NCBI RefSeq assembly: GCF_000970685.1
Contig: NZ_LAJB01000002.1
Location: 589,854 to 653,853 of the forward strand
Source: Domibacillus indicus
GTDB lineage: Bacteria; Bacillota; Bacilli; Bacillales; Domibacillaceae
Length of the DNA: 64,000 nt
Reading direction: 5' to 3'
Within the stretch, counting starts at the first letter, position 1. Each line of letters starts with the position of its first letter. This document shows, in pieces, positions 49,967 through 57,371 of this stretch. A program made the position numbers and the translations under genes. The notes beneath the pieces are model-generated. The model did not search any database. It saw nothing but the letters and a program-made list of their open reading frames with translations, and was not told where the DNA came from.

Positions 49967-51100
49967 CTATGACAGCCGCTTTGCGATCTCCGCTGTTTTA
50001 AGCGCGGCTTGCTTTATTTGTTCCGCTGTATTATTCAGCCCGAAGCTGAACCGGATCGATGAACGCAGCTTTTCCGACTCTCTCCCAAACATCGCCGTTA
50101 AAACATGCGATGGCTCAATGGAACCTGCTGTACACGCTGAGCCGCTTGACACAGCAATTCCCGCCATATCGAGATTGACCAGGAATGCCTCAACATCAGT
50201 ACCCGGAAAAAATAAGTTTAGCACATGAGGAAGGGAATGTTCAACTTTCCCGTTCACTGAAAATGAGGCGCCATTTTGCGAGAGCGTCTCAATGAAAAGC
50301 TGTTTTAGCTCCATATAGCGGACAGCCCGCTCTTCCCGGGTGCTTTCTGCTATTTCCGCCGCTTTCGCCATTGCCGCAATAGCGGCTGTGTTCTCTGTTC
50401 CAGCACGGCGCTTTCGTTCCTGCTCGCCGCCGTATAAAATCGGTGCAAGCGGCGTGCCCGGCTTTATATAAAGAGCACCAATGCCTTTCGGGCCATTAAT
50501 CTTGTGGCCGGATACCGCCAGAAAGTCAACGTTTAATTCATTGACATTAATCGGCAAAACACCATACGCCTGGACTGCATCAACATGAAACAGGGCAGGA
50601 TGATCGGCAAGCAGGCGGCCAATTTCACTGATTGGCTGGATGGCGCCTGTTTCATTGTTTCCATACATAATAGAAACAAGAATGGTATCCTCACGAAGAG
50701 CTGACTGGACGTCCGGGACAGAAACGATTCCTTCTTCATTGACCGGAAGATAGGTAACCTCGAATCCTTCTTTTTCAAGCGCCTCGCATGCGTGCAAAAC
50801 AGCATGATGTTCAATGGATGATGTAATAATATGGCCGGACTTTTTAAAACGCGCCGTTCCAAATATCGCCATATTGTCCGCTTCCGTGCCACTGCCTGTA
50901 AAAGTTACATCAGTAAATCCAGCCTGCATTGTTCTGGCAACAACAGCCCTAGCCTCATCTACAATGCGGCGCGATTCCCGCCCGAATGAATGGATGCTCG
51001 ATGGATTTCCGTACATCTCTGTTAAAACAGCTGTCATCGCCGAGGCTGCTTCCGGGTGAACAGGGGACGTCGCTGCGTGGTCTAAATAAATTCGTTCCAT
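49967..51100 (-). CDS. Cysteine desulfurase (YrvO type) for tRNA thiolation
   Basis: PLP-dependent desulfurase of 377 residues: MERIYLDHAATSPVHPEA, VTFTGSGTEADNMAIFG, SIEHHAVLHACE, PLP lysine in SGHKINGPKGIGALYI, and the active-site loop SSGSACTAGSIEPSHVL with the catalytic Cys. Short loop type resembling IscS/NifS. Position between cymR and mnmA points to the YrvO role rather than Fe-S assembly, though overlap of roles is possible. Confidence 0.94.
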   Translation of the reverse strand: MERIYLDHAATSPVHPEAASAMTAVLTEMYGNPSSIHSFGRESRRIVDEARAVVARTMQAGFTDVTFTGSGTEADNMAIFGTARFKKSGHIITSSIEHHAVLHACEALEKEGFEVTYLPVNEEGIVSVPDVQSALREDTILVSIMYGNNETGAIQPISEIGRLLADHPALFHVDAVQAYGVLPINVNELNVDFLAVSGHKINGPKGIGALYIKPGTPLAPILYGGEQERKRRAGTENTAAIAAMAKAAEIAESTREERAVRYMELKQLFIETLSQNGASFSVNGKVEHSLPHVLNLFFPGTDVEAFLVNLDMAGIAVSSGSACTAGSIEPSHVLTAMFGRESEKLRSSIRFSFGLNNTAEQIKQAALKTAEIAKRLS

Positions 51101-51112
51101 ACTGACACCTCG

Positions 51113-51532
51113 TTAAATATAAAACATATATGCATCTGATTCGTTAATTGCTGTGTGGTTTGCGAGATCATCAAGCGTTGTGTTTTCCAGAACGCCTTTA
51201 ATCGCATCACTGATTCGGATCCATAACTCCCGCTTTGCGGGTTCTTCTTCTTCAATTCCTTCTACAAGGGTAATCGGCCCCTCCAGCACACGAATAATAT
51301 CTCCTGCTGTAATTTCCTCCGGCTCATGGCCGAGCACGTAGCCGCCATAAGCTCCCCGAATGCTGCGGACAAAGCCGGCATTCCGAAGCGGTGCAATCAG
51401 CTGTTCCAGGTAATGCTCCGACAAATCATGCGTGCCGGCGATGACGCGGAGCGATGTTGGACCTTCGCCATGGCGCTTAGCCAGCTCAATCATGATGGTC
51501 AGCCCGTATCTTCCTTTAGTCGAAATTCTCAT
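51113..51532 (-). CDS. cymR: CymR, cysteine metabolism repressor
   Basis: 139-residue Rrf2-family regulator: MRISTKGRYGLTIMIELAKR, winged helix with SEHYLEQLIAPLRNAGFVRS and RGAYGGYVLGHEPEEIT. It lacks the three clustered cysteines of IscR, as expected for CymR, which works with CysK to repress sulfur uptake genes. The start at 51532 gives the family length. Heads the cymR-desulfurase-mnmA operon. Confidence 0.93.
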   Translation of the reverse strand: MRISTKGRYGLTIMIELAKRHGEGPTSLRVIAGTHDLSEHYLEQLIAPLRNAGFVRSIRGAYGGYVLGHEPEEITAGDIIRVLEGPITLVEGIEEEEPAKRELWIRISDAIKGVLENTTLDDLANHTAINESDAYMFYI

Positions 51533-51568
51533 CTGCCTGCGCTCCTCTTCTTGTTTAATCGAATTGTT

Positions 51569-51596
51569 TGTATAGTATATCACTTTATAGTTACAA
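51569..51596 (-). promoter_or_regulatory. Candidate promoter of cymR
   Basis: Minus strand TTGTAA (51596-51591), 16-nt spacer, TATACA (51574-51569). Moderate match, 36 bp upstream of cymR. No convincing promoter was seen for the divergent rarA. Confidence 0.4.
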
Positions 51597-51661
51597 AAAA
51601 CATGCCGGAATACTCAGGTTTATGGTAAAGTAAATCTACCAAATGAGAAAGAGGGATTCAG

Positions 51662-52942
51662 ATGAAGCCGCTCGCCTACCGAATGAGGCCGCGTACTATT
51701 GATGATGTTATCGGCCAGGAGCACTTAACAGGTGAAGGCAGAATCATCCGGCGAATGACCGAGGCGAAAAAACTATCTTCCATGATTTTATATGGGCCGC
51801 CCGGTACCGGTAAAACGTCTATTGCCAGCGCAATTGCCGGCACAACCCAGTATGCATTCCGCATGCTGAATGCGGTCACCAGCAACAAAAAGGATATGGA
51901 AATTATCGCTGCTGAAGCGAAAATGTCTGGCACGGTCATTTTGCTTTTGGATGAAGTACACCGCCTGGATAAAGCAAAACAGGATTTTTTACTGCCATTC
52001 TTGGAGAATGGCGCGATTATTCTGATAGGAGCTACAACAAGCAATCCCTATCATGCGATTAATCCGGCCATCCGCAGCCGGTGCCAGATTTTCGAAGTAA
52101 AACCGCTTGCGCCCGCTTCTATAAAGAAGCTTCTGGTTAAAGCACTTCATGATAAAGAAAATGGCCTCGGCTCTTTTAAAACCCATATAACAGATGAAGC
52201 ACTTGAACATTTTGCCGGGGCATCCGGAGGAGACGTCCGCAGTTCATTAAATGCACTTGAGCTGGCGGTTACTTCCACGAAGCCTGATAAAAACGATGTT
52301 ATTCATATTACACTGGCCATTGCTGAAGAGTGTCTGCAGCAAAAAAGCTTTGTGCATGATAAAGATGGCGATGCCCATTATGATGTGTTAAGTGCTTTTC
52401 AAAAGTCCATACGCGGCAGCGACGTAAACGCCGCTCTTCATTATTTAGCCCGGCTGATTGAAGCGGGTGATCTTGTCAGCATCGCCCGCCGGCTGATCGT
52501 CATTGCTTATGAAGATATCGGCCTTGCCAGCCCGCAGGCAGGCGAGCGGACTCTGTCAGCCGTTGAAGCAGCAGAACGGCTCGGGTTTCCCGAAGCGCGT
52601 ATTCCGCTTGCCAATGCGGTAGTGGAGCTGTGCTTATCGCCCAAATCCAATTCTGCCTACAAAGCCATCGATGCGGCTCTGGCAGACGTGCGGGCCGGAC
52701 GTGCAGGCGAGGTGCCGCTTCACTTAAAAGATGCACACTATAAAAGTGCTGCTAAACTCGGCCGGGGCGTCGGGTATGAATATCCTCATGATTTCAAAAA
52801 TGGCTGGATTGCCCAGCAATACATGCCAGACCTGTTAAAGAATAAACGGTATTTTGAACCGAAAATGACCGGCAAGTTTGAACAGGCGCTGGCCAGTGTA
52901 TACGAAAAAATTGAAAAAGGAAAAAAAGAAACACGCCATTGA
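51662..52942 (+). CDS. rarA: RarA (MgsA) replication-associated AAA+ ATPase
   Basis: 426-residue AAA+ protein (YrvN) acting at stalled replication forks; binds SSB. MRPRTIDDVIGQEHL, Walker A GPPGTGKTSIA, Walker B LLLDEVHRLDKAKQD, sensor GATTSNPY and arginine finger region NPAIRSRCQIF; C-terminal tetramerisation domain with DIGLASPQAG and GYEYPHDFKNGWIAQQYMP. Divergent from cymR. A terminator begins in its last codons. Confidence 0.96.
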   Translation: MKPLAYRMRPRTIDDVIGQEHLTGEGRIIRRMTEAKKLSSMILYGPPGTGKTSIASAIAGTTQYAFRMLNAVTSNKKDMEIIAAEAKMSGTVILLLDEVHRLDKAKQDFLLPFLENGAIILIGATTSNPYHAINPAIRSRCQIFEVKPLAPASIKKLLVKALHDKENGLGSFKTHITDEALEHFAGASGGDVRSSLNALELAVTSTKPDKNDVIHITLAIAEECLQQKSFVHDKDGDAHYDVLSAFQKSIRGSDVNAALHYLARLIEAGDLVSIARRLIVIAYEDIGLASPQAGERTLSAVEAAERLGFPEARIPLANAVVELCLSPKSNSAYKAIDAALADVRAGRAGEVPLHLKDAHYKSAAKLGRGVGYEYPHDFKNGWIAQQYMPDLLKNKRYFEPKMTGKFEQALASVYEKIEKGKKETRH

Positions 52943-52962
52943 GAATATCGGCGTGTTTTTTT
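52931..52962 (+). terminator. Terminator after rarA
   Basis: ACACGCC, 12-nt loop, GGCGTGT followed by TTTTTTT; the stem starts in the last codons of rarA. Confidence 0.85.
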
Positions 52963-52975
52963 AGCCAAATAATCC

Positions 52976-53000
52976 CGCTTTTTATTTTTTCCAGCGGGTA
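52976..53000 (-). terminator. Candidate terminator of the ABC operon
   Basis: Minus strand CCCGCT, long A-rich loop, AGCGGG followed by ATTATTT, 7 bp after the last permease gene. Short stem, weak T tract. Confidence 0.5.
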
Positions 53001-53006
53001 TCCTAT

Positions 53007-53954
53007 TTATGCAGCTACATCCCGCTTTGCGAAAACAAAAAAAGCAAAAAACTGAAAGGCGAGGAAGTAAGCTGCAAGCATAAGAAGCGAAAAATTCATT
53101 GTCATTCCTTCCACCATAACTTCTCCAGTCTCATACTGCAGCAGGTTTGTGTGAGCAAATAAAAGATATTTCGCCCATTCATAGCGCATAGAAAGCAAAT
53201 AAGTTAAATTAGGGCCTGTAAATAGTAAAAACAGCGAAACCCCGATAGCAAGTGAGCTGTTACGAAACACAGCCGAAATCATAAAAGCCAGGGTCGCCAG
53301 GATTACTACATCTACGGACTTCATTCCATAAAGTTTTATAAGGTAAATCAGTATATTCTGCTCTACAACGCGGCCATTAACAAACGTTAAATGAACAGGC
53401 TCTCCGGAAAGCCCGAACAGGGCCGCTCCAACAATAGTTGAAAAAAGGAAAAATAAACTGACTAAAAAGGCTCCGAATAAAACAACTGCTGCATATTTTG
53501 AAAAAAGAATGCGGAAACGGCTGACCGGCCTGATTAACAGCAGCTTTACGGTTCCCCATGTGTATTCACTGGCTACGATTCCTCCCGCTACGATAATCAT
53601 AAACAAGCCGGCAACTTGAAGAGAATCACCAGCTTTCTCAACAAATGACCATACGTGCTCTGATGTTGAAAGTGGAATATTTTCTGCAAGCCGGTATTCA
53701 TTAATTGCAATTTGTTCTTCGAGATACTCTTTTCGGTCTGCTGTCATTTCCGGCTGCTCATTTAGCTGCTTTGCATATGCCGAGTTCTCTGTCTGTACAA
53801 TCTGCTTCCAATCCTGCTGTTCAGGCTTTTTGCCCTCTTCGTATTTTGAAAGTGCGGCAAACGCGCAGACAACCAGGAGCAAAAGTCCAATCATTACATA
53901 GGTTCCAGGCCGTTTGAATAATTTCACCCACTCGTTTGCGATAAGCCCGGCCAT
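53007..53954 (-). CDS. ABC-2 type transporter permease
   Basis: 315-residue membrane protein: first helix at about 17-36, a long charged extracytoplasmic segment (about 38-100), then five hydrophobic helices, with GGIVASEYTWGTVKLLLIRPVSR, the ABC-2 permease signature before helix 3. Pairs with the ATPase encoded 1 nt upstream (53954). Such ABC-2 pairs often export or resist lipid-active peptides (BcrAB type); the substrate here is unknown. Last gene of the GntR-controlled operon. Confidence 0.88.
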   Translation of the reverse strand: MAGLIANEWVKLFKRPGTYVMIGLLLLVVCAFAALSKYEEGKKPEQQDWKQIVQTENSAYAKQLNEQPEMTADRKEYLEEQIAINEYRLAENIPLSTSEHVWSFVEKAGDSLQVAGLFMIIVAGGIVASEYTWGTVKLLLIRPVSRFRILFSKYAAVVLFGAFLVSLFFLFSTIVGAALFGLSGEPVHLTFVNGRVVEQNILIYLIKLYGMKSVDVVILATLAFMISAVFRNSSLAIGVSLFLLFTGPNLTYLLSMRYEWAKYLLFAHTNLLQYETGEVMVEGMTMNFSLLMLAAYFLAFQFFAFFVFAKRDVAA

Positions 53955-54877
53955 TAGACCACCTCCCGTGTCTCAGTAAGATCCAGGAACCGCTCTTCCA
54001 ATGTTTTTGACACTTTTTTCACTTCATAAATTGCCAGGCCTTTACCTGTTAAAAAATGAATGACAGCCGGTATATCTTTTTTTTCCGCTTTAAACGTTAA
54101 CCTGTTGTCCTTTAAGGCAGGGGCAATATCAGTGAATGCCTCCCGTATGAAGTCTGCCGCCGCTTCCGCTTCAACATCATCAACTTCCATGCTGTATGTG
54201 TCAGTCCCTTCATCCATCCAGTCACGGACCGGCTGGACATTAATCAGCCTGCCTTTTTGCAAAATACCAATCCGGTCGCACATCATTTCCATTTCCGACA
54301 GCAAATGGCTCGAAACAACAACCGCCATGTTTTCTTTTTCCGCCAGATCGCGGATATACTGACGAATTTCTTTAATGCCTGCCGGATCAAGACCGTTTGT
54401 CGGCTCATCCAGAATCAGTACCCTGGGCCGGTGAAGCAAAGACTGGGCAATGCCAAGCCGCTGGCGCATTCCCAGTGAGTAGGACTTTACCTTATCATGA
54501 ATTCGGTCTTCTAACCCAACAAGCTTAACGACTTCATCCATTCGTTTTCTGCTGACTCCTTTGTGCATACGGGCATATTGCTTTAAATTGTCATACCCGC
54601 TCAAAAACTTGTACATTTCAGGGTTCTCTACAATGGCACCGATATGCTGGACTGCTTCTTCAAATTCTGTTTGAATGCTGTGGCCTGAAATAAGAATGTC
54701 TCCTTCTGTCAGCTTCATTAAACCAACCATCATACGGATGGTTGTTGTTTTCCCGGCACCATTCGGTCCAAGAAAGCCGAACACTTCCCCTTCCTCAATG
54801 GAAAAGTTTAAAGAATCAATAATCTTTTTCCCCTTGATCGTTTTGGTCACGTTTTCCAGCTGGATTAAAGCTTTCAC
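53954..54877 (-). CDS. ABC transporter ATPase (BcrA-like)
   Basis: 307 residues from a GTG at 54877, with AGGAGG 7 nt upstream. Walker A GPNGAGKTT, the signature SLGMRQRLGIAQ, Walker B VLILDEPTNGLD and H-loop SSHLLSEME, followed by a C-terminal extension of about 90 residues. The start overlaps the end of the previous ATPase gene by 4 nt. Resembles bacitracin-type BcrA ATPases; substrate inferred only from family. Confidence 0.9.
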   Translation of the reverse strand: MKALIQLENVTKTIKGKKIIDSLNFSIEEGEVFGFLGPNGAGKTTTIRMMVGLMKLTEGDILISGHSIQTEFEEAVQHIGAIVENPEMYKFLSGYDNLKQYARMHKGVSRKRMDEVVKLVGLEDRIHDKVKSYSLGMRQRLGIAQSLLHRPRVLILDEPTNGLDPAGIKEIRQYIRDLAEKENMAVVVSSHLLSEMEMMCDRIGILQKGRLINVQPVRDWMDEGTDTYSMEVDDVEAEAAADFIREAFTDIAPALKDNRLTFKAEKKDIPAVIHFLTGKGLAIYEVKKVSKTLEERFLDLTETREVV

Positions 54878-55578
54878 AATACAGCCTCCTTTTTCACGTT
54901 TGTTTTGAGCCATTCTAATACGGAGAGTCCATCCTTTTCTCTTACTTCCTCTACATTGCAAAATGCTGTAATCCTGCCGTTGTCCAGAAGAAGAGCTTCT
55001 TCCAAAACCGGCTCTATTTCGTTAATCTCATGTGTTGTTATAATGACGGTCTGCCTGCCAAAATCAATAAACGAAACGAGCCCTTTTACGATCATGTCCC
55101 TTACCATTGGGTCCAGCCCGATAAAAGGCTCATCCAGGAGCAGAATGTCTGTATTGCGGGAGAGAACGAGCAGCAGCTTCAGCCGCCCCTGCTGCCCTTT
55201 AGAAAGCCGGCTGACTTTCTGCCGGCGGTCCAGCTCCATAAACGCAAGCAGTTCCTCTGCTTTTTCTCTTTGAAAATCAGGATACTGGGTGGCAAAAAAA
55301 TGAATCATCTGCTCCACTTTAAAATTCTGGTACAGCATTCCCTCGGTAGATAGAAAAGCCAGGCTTGCGGCGATTTTTCGGCTGACTGGCTTTCCTTCTA
55401 CTAAAATTTTACCGCCGGTTGGATACACAAGCCCTGCAATCATTTTCATCATCGTTGATTTGCCGCTTCCATTTGGCCCAAGAATACCGTAGACTTTTCC
55501 TTTTTCGAATGTATAGCTGATATCCTGCAGTGATTTTCTTGTTCCATACTGCTTTGTAACACCTTCCAGCATGATCAT
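54874..55578 (-). CDS. ABC transporter ATPase (YtrB-like)
   Basis: 234 residues: Walker A GPNGSGKSTMM, a somewhat diverged signature RLSKGQQGRLKLLL (LSKGQ for LSGGQ), Walker B DILLLDEPFIGLDP, switch His TTHEINEI. YtrB-like by sequence character and by following a YtrA-like GntR gene, with a 4-nt overlap. Likely works with the membrane protein encoded at 55956-56735, giving a second transporter module in the operon; the pairing is inference. Confidence 0.88.
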   Translation of the reverse strand: MIMLEGVTKQYGTRKSLQDISYTFEKGKVYGILGPNGSGKSTMMKMIAGLVYPTGGKILVEGKPVSRKIAASLAFLSTEGMLYQNFKVEQMIHFFATQYPDFQREKAEELLAFMELDRRQKVSRLSKGQQGRLKLLLVLSRNTDILLLDEPFIGLDPMVRDMIVKGLVSFIDFGRQTVIITTHEINEIEPVLEEALLLDNGRITAFCNVEEVREKDGLSVLEWLKTNVKKEAVL

Positions 55579-55952
55579 GATTCGTGATCACTCCTTTTTA
55601 AAGACTGGTTGACGGATTCATAAATTTCATGGTCATTCAGCCCAATGCTCCGCATACTTTCAATAAACGCTTCGATCATTTCCTTTTGAATATCATGCCG
55701 CAGCTTCAGCTTCATTTCGTTTTGCTCTGTCATAAATGTTCCCTGCCCCCGCTTTGTTTCAACGACACCAAGGCGTTCCAGCTCCCCGTATGTCCGTTGA
55801 ATTGTATTTGGATTAACGCCCGATTGAATCGCCATTTCCCGCACTGACGGAAGTTTTTCACCAGGATGCAATTCACCCCGTACAAACTGCTGGATAATCC
55901 GGTCGGCAATTTGACTGTATATCGGCTTTGATGTTTTAAATTCAGCACTCAT
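55575..55952 (-). CDS. GntR family regulator, YtrA subfamily
   Basis: 125 residues: N-terminal winged helix with PIYSQIADRIIQQFVRGELH, GEKLPSVREMAIQSGVNPNTIQ and ETKRGQGTFM, then a short helical tail of the YtrA subfamily instead of a full effector domain. Such regulators usually repress their own ABC operon and respond to envelope-active compounds. The likely operator is the long palindrome at 56746-56781 upstream of the first gene. Confidence 0.9.
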   Translation of the reverse strand: MSAEFKTSKPIYSQIADRIIQQFVRGELHPGEKLPSVREMAIQSGVNPNTIQRTYGELERLGVVETKRGQGTFMTEQNEMKLKLRHDIQKEMIEAFIESMRSIGLNDHEIYESVNQSLKRSDHES

Positions 55953-55955
55953 TAT

Positions 55956-56735
55956 TTACACCTCAACTTTTCGATCAAGAAGCCATGCGGCCGCAAAAAA
56001 CAGCAGACAAAAGCCTGCACAGGACAAAAGAAGGGGCCAGACCAAAAGCCCGTTACTGTCCATTGTAAAACTGATTTCATTCATCCCTCCTGTACTTGAC
56101 AGGGGCGATTCAATTTGAATTGACCAGCTTTGCAAAAATGCTTTTACGGCACTCCACTCTGTAACTCTTACAATAACAGTCTGGGTAATAAAATAAACCG
56201 CAATAATAAGGATCCAGCGAATTTTTCTCAAAGCAGGGGATTGGGCCATCGAATGAAATAAAGACCATAAAAACAACCCCCATGTGGTAAGGTAAAATGC
56301 ACTAAAGATGATCCCTCCATTAAACAAAACGCCCTCAACCCAGGGAAACTGGCCTTCCAGGAATGCCAGCTGGCTCTCCCCATTGGCCGCCATTAAGCTG
56401 AATGCCATCAACACATTTGTCAAAAGCAGGGAAGCGAGAAGAACAATAGTGGAGACAATAAGCTTTGAACTTAACAGCCTTTTGCCATCGGCTGTCCCAT
56501 GCAGCCAGTACTGTCCTTTTTCTTCTGCTTTCAGCAAAATCCCCGCTGTAACCGGCAGAACCAATGTGTGGCCTACGTACAGGACAAGTAGAAACGGAAA
56601 AACCAAATAAAACTGTTTTTGATAGGCAGCAAAGCTTGCGCCTGCTGTATAAAGAACAATGAGAACAGCCAGCCAGGTAAATAAATACATTCTAATCAGC
56701 AAAAAATCTTTTATTACCAATCCCTTAAACACCAT
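55956..56735 (-). CDS. Multi-pass membrane protein, probable ABC permease
   Basis: 259 residues with about six hydrophobic helices (starting LIRMYLFTWLAVLIVLYTAG, ending LLLSCAGFCLLFFAAAWLL) and a soluble loop with the ENGESQLAFLEGQFPW-like segment ANGESQLAFLEGQFPW. First gene of the operon, ahead of the GntR gene, so presumably the permease of the YtrB-like ATPase. Start 56735 follows GAGGTGATA; a longer reading would run through the palindrome. No family assignment beyond ABC-2-like topology. Confidence 0.78.
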   Translation of the reverse strand: MVFKGLVIKDFLLIRMYLFTWLAVLIVLYTAGASFAAYQKQFYLVFPFLLVLYVGHTLVLPVTAGILLKAEEKGQYWLHGTADGKRLLSSKLIVSTIVLLASLLLTNVLMAFSLMAANGESQLAFLEGQFPWVEGVLFNGGIIFSAFYLTTWGLFLWSLFHSMAQSPALRKIRWILIIAVYFITQTVIVRVTEWSAVKAFLQSWSIQIESPLSSTGGMNEISFTMDSNGLLVWPLLLSCAGFCLLFFAAAWLLDRKVEV

Positions 56736-56745
56736 TATCACCTCA

Positions 56746-56781
56746 TGTATTAGTGTACTATACAAATAGTACACTAATACA
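56746..56781. promoter_or_regulatory. 36-bp palindromic operator of the GntR/ABC operon
   Basis: Perfect inverted repeat, 15-bp arms TGTATTAGTGTACTA and TAGTACACTAATACA with a 6-nt centre (56761-56766). It covers the -10 box and part of the spacer of the operon promoter, the classic position for a YtrA-type repressor site. Confidence 0.85.
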
Positions 56782-56784
56782 CAA
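56757..56784 (-). promoter_or_regulatory. Promoter of the GntR/ABC operon
   Basis: Minus strand TTGTGT (56784-56779), 16-nt spacer, TATAGT (56762-56757), buried in the palindrome. Confidence 0.6.
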
Positions 56785-56854
56785 ACACACGTCAACCATT
56801 TTCATACAAAAAAACGAGAGTGCAGAAGAACAGTGCTTGGTCCATGCAAGAAAC

Positions 56855-56936
56855 GGCGGTATTCGCGGGGCTCCGCGTTCCATGGGTCAGGCGAGCCAGT
56901 TTGTCCCATTGGAGTCTACGCCCCGCGCATGCCGCC
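56855..56936. repeat. 82-nt structured inverted-repeat element
   Basis: Nested complementary arms fold into one long hairpin: GGCGGTAT with the GTGCC/ATGCCGCC side (855-862/929-936), CGCGGGG with CCCCGCG (864-870/921-927), CTCC with GGAG (871-874/911-914), ATGGG with CCCAT (882-886/905-909), and an 18-nt apical loop. It is GC-rich against an AT-rich surround and carries no reading frame. It could be a mobile REP or MITE-like element, or a structured RNA. Confidence 0.65.
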
Positions 56937-57299
56937 TTTGTGGGGAGGAAAACAGCAGGATTTGTTTTCTTCTTCTGTCAGAAGAAAGAGAGAACTTTTA
57001 TTCATGTATAGCTGTTTTTTCTGAAACGGAACGGGCGGAGGGCTGGGCGGCGGAAGAAAAGCTCATTCCACTTTTATTGTTCAGAGAATGGCTGTGCTTT
57101 TATTACGTATTTCAATTGACAATCTCTTTTTTTCAACAGCATGCAACTGCTTATTAATAAGCAGTTCTGCAGGCAAATTTGTTTGTGAAAGTCTGGCTTC
57201 TTTATATAAAAGCGGCCTGCAAATATTAGAAGGAAAACAAAGCCGCGAGAAACTTTTTTATTGCTCACTGCTTAAAGGCTTTTCCTATTGGTCCAGCAT
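56937..57299. other. Gene-free region between the 82-nt hairpin and the yuxH-like terminator
   Basis: I find no convincing gene. It contains a short hairpin TTCTTCT-gtc-AGAAGAA near 56970-56986, the 22-bp palindrome at 57145-57166, a possible plus-strand promoter TTGTTT-N18-TATATA (57179-57208), and GCGGC/GCCGC arms at 57211-57246 that could fold as a loose stem. Reading frames on both strands lack ribosome sites and protein-like composition. Confidence 0.5.
57145..57166. repeat. 22-bp perfect palindrome
   Basis: AACTGCTTATT joined directly to AATAAGCAGTT, with no spacer, in the gene-free region. Size and symmetry resemble a dimeric regulator site, but no gene start is adjacent. Confidence 0.6.
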
Positions 57300-57331
57300 A
57301 AAAAAAGACAGCCGTATGTTCCGGCTGCCTG
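57300..57331 (-). terminator. Terminator after the EAL-HDOD gene
   Basis: Minus-strand hairpin GGCAGCCG, 7-nt loop, CGGCTGTC followed by TTTTTTATG, 41 bp after the stop. Confidence 0.85.
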
Positions 57332-57371
57332 CAGACTAAGACTAATAACTGTTTTTCCATTCACTACTTTT

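Noticed and set aside
56753-57157. Plus-strand reading frame of about 134 codons downstream of the ABC operon promoter
   Set aside because: It starts in the operator palindrome, has no ribosome site, and runs through the structured hairpin with a composition unlike the neighbouring proteins.
57088-57339. Plus-strand frame of 83 codons in the gene-free region
   Set aside because: No ribosome site, Ser/Leu/Cys-rich composition typical of non-coding frames, and it crosses the terminator of the opposite gene.
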